Source: Ruminococcus sp.
Lineage (GTDB): Bacteria > Bacillota > Clostridia > Oscillospirales > Acutalibacteraceae
DNA length: 64,000 bases
Assembly (NCBI GenBank): GCA_004558485.1
Contig: SFCS01000008.1
Span: 1-64,000 of the forward strand
Reading direction: 5' to 3'
The position numbers were made by a program, and so were the translations under genes. The notes beneath the pieces were generated by a model that saw only the letters and a list, made by a program, of their open reading frames with translations, was not told the origin of the DNA and did no database searches. Shown here in pieces: positions 16,887 to 26,144 of this stretch; positions within the stretch are counted from its first letter, which is position 1, and every line of letters starts with the position of its first letter.

Positions 16887-18335
16887 ATGCGCAAAAGCGG
16901 CATCCTGCTGCCGGTGTTTTCTCTGCCGTCGCCGCACGGCATCGGCACCTGCGGCAAAGCGGCGTTTCGGTTTGTGGATTTTTTGAAGGCGGCGGGACAG
17001 CGATATTGGCAGATTTTGCCGCTGCACCCGACGGGGTTCGGCGACTCGCCGTATCAGTGCTTTTCCGCGTTTGCGGGCAATCCGTATTTCATCGATCTCG
17101 ACATTCTGTGTGATGAGGGACTTTTGCTGCCGGAGGAAATAAAGGCGGCGGCGCTCGGCCTTGATACGGGGTGCGTGGACTACGGGCGGCAATATGCGCG
17201 CCGTTTTCCGCTTCTGCGGCGGGCTTTTTCCCGCTTTGTGCCGGAGGCGGCGTTTGCCGCCTTTTGTGCGAAGGAGGAAAAGTGGCTTTTGCCCTATGCG
17301 CGGTTCATGGCACTGAAGACCGCAAACGACGGTGCGCCGTGGAACGCATGGAAGGAAAAAACGGCAGCCCCCGACGAGGTGCGGTTTTGGCAGTTTCTGC
17401 AATATCACTTTTTCGCGCAGTGGCAGGCGGTGAAGGACTATGCAAACGCGGCGGGGATTGAAATTATCGGCGACATGCCGATGTATGTCGCCTATGACAG
17501 CGCGGATGTGTGGGAAACACCGGAGCAGTTTCTCTTGGATGAGCGGGGGCTGCCGCTTTTGGTGGCAGGCTGCCCGCCCGACGCCTTTTCCGCCGACGGT
17601 CAGCTGTGGGGCAACCCTATCTACGACTGGGCGTATATGGCGCGGCAAACGCCCGCCTTTTCGTGGTGGGGCGAGCGGATGGCGCATGCACTGCGGCTGT
17701 ATGATGTGGTGCGCATCGATCATTTCCGCGGCTTTGCGTCGTATTATACCGTCCCGTTCGGCGAAAAGACCGCGCGCCGCGGCAAGTGGTGTAAGGGACC
17801 GGGCATGCCGCTTTTCGACAGCCTCCGAAAACGCTGCGGGGAGCTGCCGATCATGGCGGAGGATCTCGGCTTTCTGACGCCCGAGGTGCGGGCGCTCTTG
17901 AAGGAAACGGGCTTTCCGGGGATGAAGGTGCTGCAATTTGCGTTTGACAGCCGTGAGGAAAGCGACTATCTGCCGCACAACTATGACCGTCACTGCGTGG
18001 TCTACACCGGCACGCACGACAACGACACGGTTCTCGGCTGGGCAAGGACCGCCGCTCCCGCCGATGTGGCGTTTGCCGGGCGGTATCTGCACATGGGGGA
18101 CGGCGACAGTCTCAACTGGAGCATGATGCGCGCGGCGGTCGCTTCGGTGGCGGACACGGCAATCCTCACCATGCAGGACATTCTGGGGCTTTCGAGCGAG
18201 GGGCGCATCAACACCCCCGCCACCGACAGCGGCAACTGGACATGGCGCTTGGACGCGAGGTGCCTCAACGATTGGCTTTCGGGAATCCTGCGCGAAATGA
18301 CCGCACTGTACGGCAGATGCGGGGAAGGAGCATAG
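16887..18335 (+). CDS. malQ: 4-alpha-glucanotransferase (GH77, amylomaltase)
   Basis: 482-residue cytoplasmic enzyme that transfers alpha-1,4-glucan segments between maltooligosaccharides and releases glucose. The three catalytic carboxylates are visible: Asp278 in VRIDHFRGF, Glu325 in MAEDLGF and Asp378 in THDND. The N terminus has the standard GIGTCG and DSPYQCFSAFAGNPYFI motifs. GGAGG lies just before the ATG, 10 bp after the permease. Its presence suggests the transporter may carry maltooligosaccharides, or that the operon mixes alpha- and beta-glycan functions. Confidence 0.93.
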   Translation: MRKSGILLPVFSLPSPHGIGTCGKAAFRFVDFLKAAGQRYWQILPLHPTGFGDSPYQCFSAFAGNPYFIDLDILCDEGLLLPEEIKAAALGLDTGCVDYGRQYARRFPLLRRAFSRFVPEAAFAAFCAKEEKWLLPYARFMALKTANDGAPWNAWKEKTAAPDEVRFWQFLQYHFFAQWQAVKDYANAAGIEIIGDMPMYVAYDSADVWETPEQFLLDERGLPLLVAGCPPDAFSADGQLWGNPIYDWAYMARQTPAFSWWGERMAHALRLYDVVRIDHFRGFASYYTVPFGEKTARRGKWCKGPGMPLFDSLRKRCGELPIMAEDLGFLTPEVRALLKETGFPGMKVLQFAFDSREESDYLPHNYDRHCVVYTGTHDNDTVLGWARTAAPADVAFAGRYLHMGDGDSLNWSMMRAAVASVADTAILTMQDILGLSSEGRINTPATDSGNWTWRLDARCLNDWLSGILREMTALYGRCGEGA

Positions 18336-18336
18336 A

Positions 18337-19743
18337 ATGAAAAAGGTTGCGATTGTCGGCGGCGGTGTTGCGGGGCTGACTGCCGGTATTTTTGCCCTCA
18401 AAAACGGGCTTTCCTGCGATATATATGAGAAAAATGCGGTGATGGGCGGCAACCTCACCGGCTGGGACCGCGGCGGCTGTCACATCGACAACTGCATCCA
18501 CTGGTTAAACGGTACGGCGGAAAACACCCGCCTGCACGCCCTGTGGGAGGAGGTCGGTGCGCTCGGCGGGGTGGAGGTAATACGCCCTGCTGCCTTTTAC
18601 ACCTCGGAATATGACGGCAGGCGGCTGTCGCTTTGGCGCGACGCAGCGCGCACGAGACGGGAAATGATCCTTTTGTCCCCCGCCGACAGACGCGAGATCG
18701 ACCGCTTCATGGATGCGGTGGAGGCGGTCGCGGCGGGGTCGAAAAATCTGCCGCAGGTGTGGCTGCGGTACGGCGGGATATCGCTTTTGACGCTCTCCGA
18801 GCGGTTTTTGCATCCGCTGCTGCGGCATTTCATGACCGATCTTCTCACCGGCGCGTTTTCCGCGGTGGGGCTCATTGTTGCCTATGCCGCCTTTATTAAC
18901 GGCAACGCGGACATGCCCCGCGGCGGCTCTGCCGCGATGGCGCAGCGCATGGCAGCGCGGTTCGAGGCACTCGGCGGCGGTATCTATACCGATGCGGCGG
19001 TGCAGGGTGCGGAAATTGCGGACGGTCGGGTGACGGCACTGCTGTTGGCGGACGGCGCGCGGGTCGAGGCGGACGCCTTTTTGTTCGCCTGCGATCCGAC
19101 GGTGACCTTCGGGACGCTGCTGCCGGCGGGATATATGCCTGCGCCCTTGCGCCGCGCGTATACCAACAGCACTGCCTATCCCGTCTTTTCCAGCGTGCAC
19201 GCGGCATTTTCCGTGGACAGCACGGCGGTCGAGGAGGGCACGGTGGTGCTCCCCTGTGCGCCGCTCACCGTCATGGGACGGGCGCACACCCGCCTGCCGG
19301 TGCGGTCATTCCTGCACGAGCCGGATTTTGCGCCGGAGGGAAAAACGGTGATTGAAACGCTGCTGTTCCAGGATGCCGCCGAGAGCGACCGGTGGCAGCA
19401 GCTGAAAAAAACGCCCGAAGCGTATGCCGAAAAAAAGGCGGCGCTTACCGACGGGATCTCCGAGAGGATCAAGGCGCGGTATCCCGCGGCGGCAGAAGGT
19501 CTGACGCTCCTCGACTGCTGGACGCCCGCGACCTACAGACGGTATTTCGATAGCTTTCACGGTGCGTATATGGCGTTTGCGGTCACGGGACGGCGCAGAA
19601 TTCCGACGGGGTGCTCACCGCGCATTGCGGGGCTTTCAAACGCCCTTTTGGCAACGCAATGGCAGAAGGCACCGGGCGGTTTGCCAAACGCTGCAGCGGC
19701 GGGAAAACGCGCCGCCGAAACGGTGAAAGTTTTGCTTGCATAG
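18337..19743 (+). CDS. FAD-dependent oxidoreductase, carotenoid desaturase/isomerase family
   Basis: 468 residues. An N-terminal Rossmann dinucleotide-binding motif VGGGVAGLTAG (about residues 7-17) is followed by the acidic ribose-binding YEK (about 30) and the GGNLTGW loop. The C-terminal FAD contact region is ATQWQKAPGGLPNAAAAGKRAAE. The architecture is that of phytoene desaturase and retinol saturase relatives. No carotenoid or squalene synthesis gene is nearby, so the substrate is unknown. It starts 1 bp after malQ, so it belongs to the sugar operon, an unexpected setting. The promoter of the next gene overlaps its stop. Confidence 0.82.
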   Translation: MKKVAIVGGGVAGLTAGIFALKNGLSCDIYEKNAVMGGNLTGWDRGGCHIDNCIHWLNGTAENTRLHALWEEVGALGGVEVIRPAAFYTSEYDGRRLSLWRDAARTRREMILLSPADRREIDRFMDAVEAVAAGSKNLPQVWLRYGGISLLTLSERFLHPLLRHFMTDLLTGAFSAVGLIVAYAAFINGNADMPRGGSAAMAQRMAARFEALGGGIYTDAAVQGAEIADGRVTALLLADGARVEADAFLFACDPTVTFGTLLPAGYMPAPLRRAYTNSTAYPVFSSVHAAFSVDSTAVEEGTVVLPCAPLTVMGRAHTRLPVRSFLHEPDFAPEGKTVIETLLFQDAAESDRWQQLKKTPEAYAEKKAALTDGISERIKARYPAAAEGLTLLDCWTPATYRRYFDSFHGAYMAFAVTGRRRIPTGCSPRIAGLSNALLATQWQKAPGGLPNAAAAGKRAAETVKVLLA

Positions 19744-19764
19744 GGGGGTGTGCTGTGGTATACT
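19736..19764 (+). promoter_or_regulatory. Internal promoter for the CE2 esterase-GH39 unit
   Basis: TTGCAT (19736-19741), 17 bp, TATACT (19759-19764), overlapping the stop of the FAD oxidoreductase gene. A start near 19771 leaves AGAGGTGG as ribosome site for the ATG at 19786. Confidence 0.65.
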
Positions 19765-19785
19765 GCCCTCGAAAGAGGTGGCAAT

Positions 19786-20745
19786 ATGACGATGTGGGAC
19801 ATGCGGGAGCGCTTGCTGCTCCATGGGCGTATCCTGTGGAGGGACGGCGCGATGGGACTTTCGTGGTCCTTTTCGGGCTGCTCGTTCTGCTTTGAGGGCG
19901 ACGCGCTGACGATCGCGTGTGCGCCCTATCCGACCGAGGAATATCTTGCCGTCATTGTGGACGGCGTTACTTACAAAATGCAGGTGTGCGACCGCTTTTC
20001 GCTGGCGCTGAAAAACGGCAGCCACACGGTGTCGCTGCGGCGCGCGTCGGCGGAGAGCTGGTCGGAAACGGTGTTTGTGACGGCGATCACGGTGAACGGC
20101 GTTTTCACGGCGCCGCCTGCCGAAAAGAAACGGAAGCTGGAATTTATCGGCGACTCCATCACCTGCGGCTACGGTATTCTCGGCGCGCCGGGCGAGCCGT
20201 ATCACACCCGCACGGAGGATGCGACCCTCACCTATGCGGCACGGATGGCGCAGATGCTGGACGCCGAAGCGCGCCTTTTGTCCATTTCGGGGCAGGGCGT
20301 TGTGCACGAATGCTCGGGTGAGGTCGGCAGAACATTCTCAACATTTTTCGACTGCAACACCCGCATCCCCGCCGAGGGCGCCTGGGACTTTGCCGACGGC
20401 TGGCAGCCGGATGCTGTCATCATCCATGCCGGCACGAACGATGTCGGCGGCAGGACGACCGACGAGGAAATGACGGCGGGCGCGATCGCGTTTGTCCGCA
20501 AGGTGCGCGCGCGATATCCCGATGCCGTGATTTTGTGGACATACGGGCTGATGAACGGAGAATTTGTCCCCACTTTGACACAGGCGGTCGAAACGGTGCG
20601 CAAGACCGACGAAAAGGTGTGGTTCTTGCCGCTTGACCGCATCTGCGGCAGAGTGGGTGAGGTGGGTGCAAACGGGCACCCGGGACTTTTGGCACATCGC
20701 CGTGCAGCAAACGCGCTTGCGGCATTTTTGCAGGAACATATGTAA
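19786..20745 (+). CDS. Acetyl esterase, CE2-like SGNH hydrolase
   Basis: 319 residues in two parts: an N-terminal beta-sandwich (about 1-110) and a C-terminal SGNH domain. The nucleophile is Ser124 in FIGDSITCGYG, block III is HAGTND, and the catalytic His is in GHPGLLAH near the C terminus. This layout is that of carbohydrate esterase family 2, which removes acetyl groups from xylan, mannan or oligosaccharides. No signal peptide is present, so it probably deacetylates imported oligomers. The ATG at 19786 follows AGAGGTGG; the frame from 19750 starts inside the promoter and is rejected. Confidence 0.85.
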   Translation: MTMWDMRERLLLHGRILWRDGAMGLSWSFSGCSFCFEGDALTIACAPYPTEEYLAVIVDGVTYKMQVCDRFSLALKNGSHTVSLRRASAESWSETVFVTAITVNGVFTAPPAEKKRKLEFIGDSITCGYGILGAPGEPYHTRTEDATLTYAARMAQMLDAEARLLSISGQGVVHECSGEVGRTFSTFFDCNTRIPAEGAWDFADGWQPDAVIIHAGTNDVGGRTTDEEMTAGAIAFVRKVRARYPDAVILWTYGLMNGEFVPTLTQAVETVRKTDEKVWFLPLDRICGRVGEVGANGHPGLLAHRRAANALAAFLQEHM

Positions 20746-20762
20746 AATAAGGAGAGATACAT

Positions 20763-22064
20763 ATGGCAAAGATCACAGTGGATTTCACAAAGGAAAAAGG
20801 AAAGATCAAGCCCGTCAACGGCGTCGGTCAGCCGCCGATCCTGTACGGCGTGGACGATGAGATGTTTCACTATCTCACCGAGGCGCACATTCCGTTTTCG
20901 CGGCTGCACGACACCGGCGGCTTTTTGGGCGGCAACCGCTTTGTGGATGTGCCGAACCTTTTCCGCGATTTCGACGCCGATCCCGACGATCCTGCGGCGT
21001 ATGATTTTGCGTTCACCGATGTGCTCATTACATCGCTCATAAAGCATGGGGTGGAGCCGTTCTTCCGCCTCGGCGTGTCGATCGAAAATGACATCGCTAT
21101 CCGCGCCTACCGCATTGATCCGCCGAAGGATTTTCACAAATGGGCGGTCATCTGCGAGCACATCATCCGCCACTACACCGAGGGCTGGGCGGACGGTTTC
21201 CATTATACTATCCGCTATTGGGAGATTTGGAACGAGCCGGACAACTGGGAGGAGATCGAGCTCAACCAGGAGTGGCGTGCCACGAAGGAAGTTTTCTATG
21301 AGTTCTACGGCGTTGCCTCGACCTACCTCAAGGAGAAGTTCCCGCATCTCATGATCGGCGGCTACGGCAGCTGCGGCTTCTGCTCGCTCGACGGCGAGGG
21401 AACCAAGCTGGCGAACAGCAGTCCGCGCTATGCCTATTTCGTGGAGTTTTTCGACGGTTTCATCGACTATATCAAGGCACACAACTGCCCGCTCGATTTC
21501 TTCTCATGGCACAGCTACACGACGCCCTCCCGCACGATGGGACATGCACGGTATGCGCGCCGTCGGCTGGATGAGGCGGGCTACACCCACACGGAGTCCA
21601 CCTGCAACGAATGGAACTATCGCGCCGATTTGCGCGGCACGATACAGCATGCGGCATTCACGACCGGTATGCTGCTGGGATTTCAGGATGTCCCGTTGGA
21701 CAGCGCTATGTTCTATGATGCGCGCTGTGGCGTGAGCACCTATTCCGGTCTTTTCAATCCGCTCACGCTGAAACCGTTCCCCGCATACTACGGCTTCATC
21801 GCCTTCGGCGAGCTGTGTGCCCGCGGCACGCAGGTGGAGAGCACCTGCGACACGGAGAATGTCTTTGCGGTCGCGGCGACGGGCGAGGCGGGCAACTGCC
21901 TCGTGATCGCCAACATCACCGACAAGGATACGCCGCTCGATCTGTCGCTCGGCGGCAAAAAGGTCACGGCGTGCAAGTGCATCGATGCGACCCACACCTA
22001 CACCGACTGCGCTTTGCCGGAGACCCTCGGCGCATACACGGTGCTGTATATTGAAGCAGAATAA
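20763..22064 (+). CDS. Glycoside hydrolase family 39-like (beta-xylosidase type)
   Basis: 433-residue clan A barrel. The acid/base is Glu158 in WEIWNEPDN and the nucleophile is Glu283 in TCNEWNY, both at the ends of the expected strands; FFSWHSY lies between them. A C-terminal beta-domain (about 345-433) is consistent with GH39. There is no signal peptide, so it is cytoplasmic. It is co-transcribed with the CE2 esterase 17 bp upstream, so the pair would deacetylate and trim xylo-oligosaccharides (inference). A different beta-glycoside substrate is possible, because GH39 includes iduronidases and other activities. Confidence 0.85.
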   Translation: MAKITVDFTKEKGKIKPVNGVGQPPILYGVDDEMFHYLTEAHIPFSRLHDTGGFLGGNRFVDVPNLFRDFDADPDDPAAYDFAFTDVLITSLIKHGVEPFFRLGVSIENDIAIRAYRIDPPKDFHKWAVICEHIIRHYTEGWADGFHYTIRYWEIWNEPDNWEEIELNQEWRATKEVFYEFYGVASTYLKEKFPHLMIGGYGSCGFCSLDGEGTKLANSSPRYAYFVEFFDGFIDYIKAHNCPLDFFSWHSYTTPSRTMGHARYARRRLDEAGYTHTESTCNEWNYRADLRGTIQHAAFTTGMLLGFQDVPLDSAMFYDARCGVSTYSGLFNPLTLKPFPAYYGFIAFGELCARGTQVESTCDTENVFAVAATGEAGNCLVIANITDKDTPLDLSLGGKKVTACKCIDATHTYTDCALPETLGAYTVLYIEAE

Positions 22065-22074
22065 CAAGAAAGAG

Positions 22075-22107
22075 AAAAACTCCCGACGCGCTGCGCCGGG
22101 AGTTTTT
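22075..22107. terminator. Bidirectional terminator after GH39
   Basis: Stem 22075-22085 with 22097-22107 (AAAAACTCCCG/CGGGAGTTTTT) and an 11-nt loop. The flanking A- and T-runs serve the convergent flippase gene as well. Confidence 0.9.
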
Positions 22108-22118
22108 TTGAAACGGTG

Positions 22119-23582
22119 TCAGCTTTTTTTGCGCTTGAAGGGGGCGGTAATCTTGCCGATAAACTGCCCGATCAGCTCACGGGTGAGCGTTTCCTTTGCG
22201 ATGAGCAGCACGGCAAGATAGCTGCCGAAGAACAAACCGGCTGCAACAAGCAGCCCCGAAAACGGGCGAAAGGGCAGCAGCTTTATCGGAACGGACATCG
22301 CGCAGCCGACAAGGAGCGCCAGAAGAATCTTCCAATAGGCGATCCTGGAAAAAACGGGGCGCGCGACATCCCGCAGAACATAATACTGGTAGCTAAACAC
22401 CATGGCCTCCGCCAGCAGGGTGCCGATCGCGGCACCGGTCGCGGCGCAGAGCGGAATGAGCGTCGCGTTGAAAACCAAATTGACAAGCGCACCGGCGACC
22501 TCAGAGACGAGCACCTGCTTCTCGCGGCCGAGGGGCACCAGCACCTGGATGCCCATGATGTTGGTGAGGCCGATGAACACCACGGCGAAGGAAATGACCT
22601 GCATCGGCAAAACGGCGGGCAAAAACGCATCGCCCGACAGAAGACGGATGCTTTCGTTGGCAAAAACAGCAAAAAACAGCGCAAGCGGCAGAGAGAGCAG
22701 CAGGACAAAATTGATGGATTTTTTCGCCAGTCCGTAAAACTCGTTCCACTTTTCCTCTTTGGCAAGGCGGGACATGCGGGGAAGCAGCACCGTGCCGAGC
22801 GAGGTCACCAGCGCACAAAGCACATTTTTGACCTTGACGGCGGTGTTGTAATAGCCGACATCGGCGTCGGTTTTGATGAAGCCGAGCATGACGACATCAA
22901 GGTTGGTGTAGATGGTCGTTGCCACCGACATGGCAAAAAACACCCAAATGGCGCGCAAATGCTGCCGCAGGTCATAGTGACCGACCGGCTTGAGCGAAAT
23001 GAACCGCCGCAGGCGGATGAAATTGAGAAGTCCCGAACCGCTCGCCGCAATGATGGTGATGCCGCCGTAGATGACATAATCGCCCTCGTTATGCACAAAG
23101 GCAAACATTGCCGCGACCGAGATAAACTTAAAAAGGATGGAAACGGTGGCGATATAGGAATACTGCTCCACCGCCTTATACAGCCACTCGACGCCGATCG
23201 TGGAAAACAGGATGGTGACGCCGGTGATGATATACAGCGGCTTTTCCGCCGCCAGACGCGGTACGGCAAAGAGCGATACGGCAAAAACGGCATACACGAC
23301 CGCCGTCATGATCAGATTGATGATCATGATCTCCTGCACGGTCTTTGTCAGCTCCCGTCGGTTGTCCCGCATCCTTGCGCAGGCGTTGATGCCATAGGTC
23401 GGGATGCCGAGCTGCGCAAACATGCCGAAATAGTACACCACCGAGGTGGCAAGCGACACCTTGCCGATGTTATCCGGTCCGAGCACACGGGAGATATACG
23501 GATAGGTGATGAGAGGGAAAATGAACGCGGATGCCGTCAGGATCGCGTTCATGAGGAAGTTGAATTTTGTTGAGTGCTTCAT
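22119..23582 (-). CDS. Polysaccharide flippase (Wzx/RfbX-like)
   Basis: 487-residue MOP-superfamily membrane protein with about 12-14 helices. The N terminus shows the family pattern PLITYPYISRVLGPDNIGKVSLA, as in oligosaccharide flippases. It translocates lipid-linked repeat units across the membrane. Its ATG overlaps the stop of the polymerase gene (ATGA at 23579-23582). It is the last gene of the polysaccharide cluster and ends at a shared terminator. Confidence 0.92.
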   Translation of the reverse strand: MKHSTKFNFLMNAILTASAFIFPLITYPYISRVLGPDNIGKVSLATSVVYYFGMFAQLGIPTYGINACARMRDNRRELTKTVQEIMIINLIMTAVVYAVFAVSLFAVPRLAAEKPLYIITGVTILFSTIGVEWLYKAVEQYSYIATVSILFKFISVAAMFAFVHNEGDYVIYGGITIIAASGSGLLNFIRLRRFISLKPVGHYDLRQHLRAIWVFFAMSVATTIYTNLDVVMLGFIKTDADVGYYNTAVKVKNVLCALVTSLGTVLLPRMSRLAKEEKWNEFYGLAKKSINFVLLLSLPLALFFAVFANESIRLLSGDAFLPAVLPMQVISFAVVFIGLTNIMGIQVLVPLGREKQVLVSEVAGALVNLVFNATLIPLCAATGAAIGTLLAEAMVFSYQYYVLRDVARPVFSRIAYWKILLALLVGCAMSVPIKLLPFRPFSGLLVAAGLFFGSYLAVLLIAKETLTRELIGQFIGKITAPFKRKKS

Positions 23583-25024
23583 GCGATGGCCTCACCGGCG
23601 ACTGCGGGCTGCTTTTTGGAAAGCAACTGCATCACCATGCCGAGCAAAAGCCAAAAGATGACGGTATTCGGCGTTTGCTGATAGAACATCGTTCCCTGGA
23701 AAAGCGCGCTGACGGCAAGCGAAACGACGATCACGCTGCACACCAGGGCGAGGGGGAAGGTCTCCCCGTCACAGTGCCAGATATTCTTCAGGAGACGCAC
23801 GGCACACATTCCCACCAGGACTATCATGATGATAAAGCCGGGGATGCCCTGGGCTGCCAGAACATTCAGGTAGTCGTTGTCCAGTGTGTTGAATTCCCAG
23901 TTTCCGTTTGAAATGATATAGGTGTCCGGCAAATACTCCTTCGCGAAGGGAACAATGCCCTCAAACGAGACGCCGTACAGCGGGCGCAGCTTTGTGATTT
24001 GCAGACCGGACTCCCACACCTCAATGCGTTGATTGCCTCTGTCCTTGTTTCCGGCAGACGCATTGGGCGTCCGATCGATGATGGGCGGCAGCTTGGTATC
24101 GGATTGGTTGCCCGATGTGATGTTGTGATTGCTATCGGATGCGGCGCTGCGGGCAATGGCATTATAGCCGTTTTGAATGGCGCGGGGAAGATAGGCGCTC
24201 GCAAGAGCGACAACACCGACGATGACGAGACTTCCGATCCGTTTCAAAACGCCCTTTGTGCCCTTTTCGCCCCGCAGTTTGCGAAAAAGCAGGAAGAACA
24301 AGGCGACGCCTGCGACGCAGCCCGCGGCGACCATGCCGTTGCGAGAGTCGGAAAGCGCAATGTAAAACTCCATCACGGCGATGTTTGTACAAAGCAGCAC
24401 GGTGAGGACAACATTCTTTTTATACCACATGAAATAGACAGAGAAAACGGCAGCAATACAACACAGGATCGCTCCGAGGTTCGGGTCTTGAAAGGCACCC
24501 CAAAGTCTTCCCGAAAAAAAGCCGGAGGCAATTTCGTAGTTGGCGTTATCGGGATCGCGGTAGACATAGGTATAATCCGTGAAAAACATCACAAGGCTGA
24601 TGATGAGCAGCACAGTCACATACACAAGGTACAGCGCAGCCATGAGCCGCATTTCGCGCGCCATGTCGGTCTCTGTCCTTGCAGGGTCCTCCAAAAACAG
24701 CAGAAGGAAGTAGAAACACCAAAGAATGAAGGTCGAAACGGTGGTCGTACTGAGATAGGCAATATTCATAGCTGTTGAGAGAAGATAGCTCAACAGCAGC
24801 AGGATCAGAAGCGGCAGACCGCTGGACCGCAAAAACTGCTTTGCCAAAAGCAATCGCCACAAAAGGAGCAGACCGCCTAAAAGAAATGTCGGATACATGA
24901 CGACGGAAATGATCGGCGTGCCATAGGTCAAATTGCAGGCGCCGAGCATGGTATAGAAAAGCAACAGCACCTTGAAAACGGTTTCGATCCGCAGCCGCAG
25001 TGCGGAATTTGAAAGTATCTTCAT
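23579..25024 (-). CDS. O-antigen ligase/polymerase-like membrane protein (Wzy-like)
   Basis: 481-residue protein with about ten or more hydrophobic helices. A large extracytoplasmic loop with charged and polar sequence (about residues 285-380) lies before the last helices, which is the layout of Wzy polymerases and O-antigen ligases. The start at 25024 has AAAGGACGAG upstream and lies 14 bp after the previous gene; earlier in-frame codons are inside that gene. Its place between glycosyltransferases and a flippase indicates repeat-unit polymerisation. Confidence 0.85.
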   Translation of the reverse strand: MKILSNSALRLRIETVFKVLLLFYTMLGACNLTYGTPIISVVMYPTFLLGGLLLLWRLLLAKQFLRSSGLPLLILLLLSYLLSTAMNIAYLSTTTVSTFILWCFYFLLLFLEDPARTETDMAREMRLMAALYLVYVTVLLIISLVMFFTDYTYVYRDPDNANYEIASGFFSGRLWGAFQDPNLGAILCCIAAVFSVYFMWYKKNVVLTVLLCTNIAVMEFYIALSDSRNGMVAAGCVAGVALFFLLFRKLRGEKGTKGVLKRIGSLVIVGVVALASAYLPRAIQNGYNAIARSAASDSNHNITSGNQSDTKLPPIIDRTPNASAGNKDRGNQRIEVWESGLQITKLRPLYGVSFEGIVPFAKEYLPDTYIISNGNWEFNTLDNDYLNVLAAQGIPGFIIMIVLVGMCAVRLLKNIWHCDGETFPLALVCSVIVVSLAVSALFQGTMFYQQTPNTVIFWLLLGMVMQLLSKKQPAVAGEAIA

Positions 25025-25038
25025 GTTTTCTCGTCCTT

Positions 25039-26124
25039 TCATTTGGTTTGTGCGTTCAGTGCGACACGCAGGAAACCGCCGCCGCGCAGCTTTTCGGAAA
25101 GCTTTTTGACATTTTCGTACATCTCTGCATACTGCACACCGGTGAGCGTGCGGAGCTTTTCGGGGATCTCCGACAGTGAGGAAACGGTGAAACCAATGCC
25201 GTTTTCGGTGACAAACGCCGCCAGCGCCGCTTTCTCCCATATGATGACGGGGAAGCAGGAGGCAATATACAGCGAGGTCTTGTGCGGGTTGTTAAACCGC
25301 AGATAGTCGCCGTAGGCGCCGGTGCAGGTATCGGCGGAGGGGCCGTCCCAGATGAGACCGAATCCGCCGTTCAACACAAAGGGCAGCTTGTCCGCGGGGA
25401 AAGCCCCGTGATAATGCAGATTTTTTTTGTTGTTTTCTTTATAGTGAACACCGTACAGGTCGACGGTGACATCTTCGGGGATTGTGTAGATATAACCGGA
25501 TTTGTGCTCGTCCAGGTTGCCGGCAATGACCACAGACCGCGCTTTTTTCTCCATGCGGGCATCGGCAAGGGCGGTGACGGACGGTCCGTTTTCCTCCGGT
25601 GAAATGAGATAGTCAAAAACGCCGAGCACCGTCATCGGTGTTTTGATGCCGATGGAGGCGACCAGCTTTTGCATTTCGGCGTTGTGCACAATGAGGCGGG
25701 AGCACTGCTTGAGCGTGCCGATCTCCTCAATGCGCATGCGCAGCTTTTGCTTTTTGGAAAGGTTTTCGTCCTTTATCATGCGCAGCGTCTCCAGATCGTG
25801 AATGAGAGCAACGATCTTCACACCGCGGCGGCGCATTTTTTTGAACAATTTCTGCATGAGCAGATAGTTGTTGACGACCGGAAGCTGGATAAACAGCTCA
25901 TCGCCTTTTCCGAGGCCGGCGAAAGCCTTTTTCCAGATCTTACCCATGCAGGCATGCGCGTGCAGCTTCGCAGCAACGGAGGTATTTTCTCTCTCCGTCC
26001 CCGTGCCGCATACTTCGATCGGCACATATCCTTCGTCGGCGGCAATGGCGGCGGCATCTGCCCGCGCCTTTGACCAGGCGGTGCGCTCTCCGGCGTCTAT
26101 CTTTTCAATGATAGAATACTTCAT
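25039..26124 (-). CDS. Glycosyltransferase, galactofuranosyltransferase-like
   Basis: 361 residues with a GT-B-like organisation. Its start follows the pattern of Gram-positive beta-1,6-galactofuranosyltransferases (MKYSIIEKIDAGERTAWSKAR), and a donor-site-like region follows later (VLNGGFGLIWDG, then FNNPHKTSLYIASCFPVI). It contains no signal peptide or membrane helix. It is preceded by GGGAG and lies 20 bp after the GT4 gene. Donor and acceptor sugars are unknown; the Galf assignment rests on general resemblance only. Confidence 0.75.
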   Translation of the reverse strand: MKYSIIEKIDAGERTAWSKARADAAAIAADEGYVPIEVCGTGTERENTSVAAKLHAHACMGKIWKKAFAGLGKGDELFIQLPVVNNYLLMQKLFKKMRRRGVKIVALIHDLETLRMIKDENLSKKQKLRMRIEEIGTLKQCSRLIVHNAEMQKLVASIGIKTPMTVLGVFDYLISPEENGPSVTALADARMEKKARSVVIAGNLDEHKSGYIYTIPEDVTVDLYGVHYKENNKKNLHYHGAFPADKLPFVLNGGFGLIWDGPSADTCTGAYGDYLRFNNPHKTSLYIASCFPVIIWEKAALAAFVTENGIGFTVSSLSEIPEKLRTLTGVQYAEMYENVKKLSEKLRGGGFLRVALNAQTK

Positions 26125-26144
26125 TTCTTCTCCCGTCTCCCGTG

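Noticed and set aside
22116..23573. 485-codon plus-strand frame
   Set aside because: Antisense to the flippase gene; strongly charged low-complexity product.
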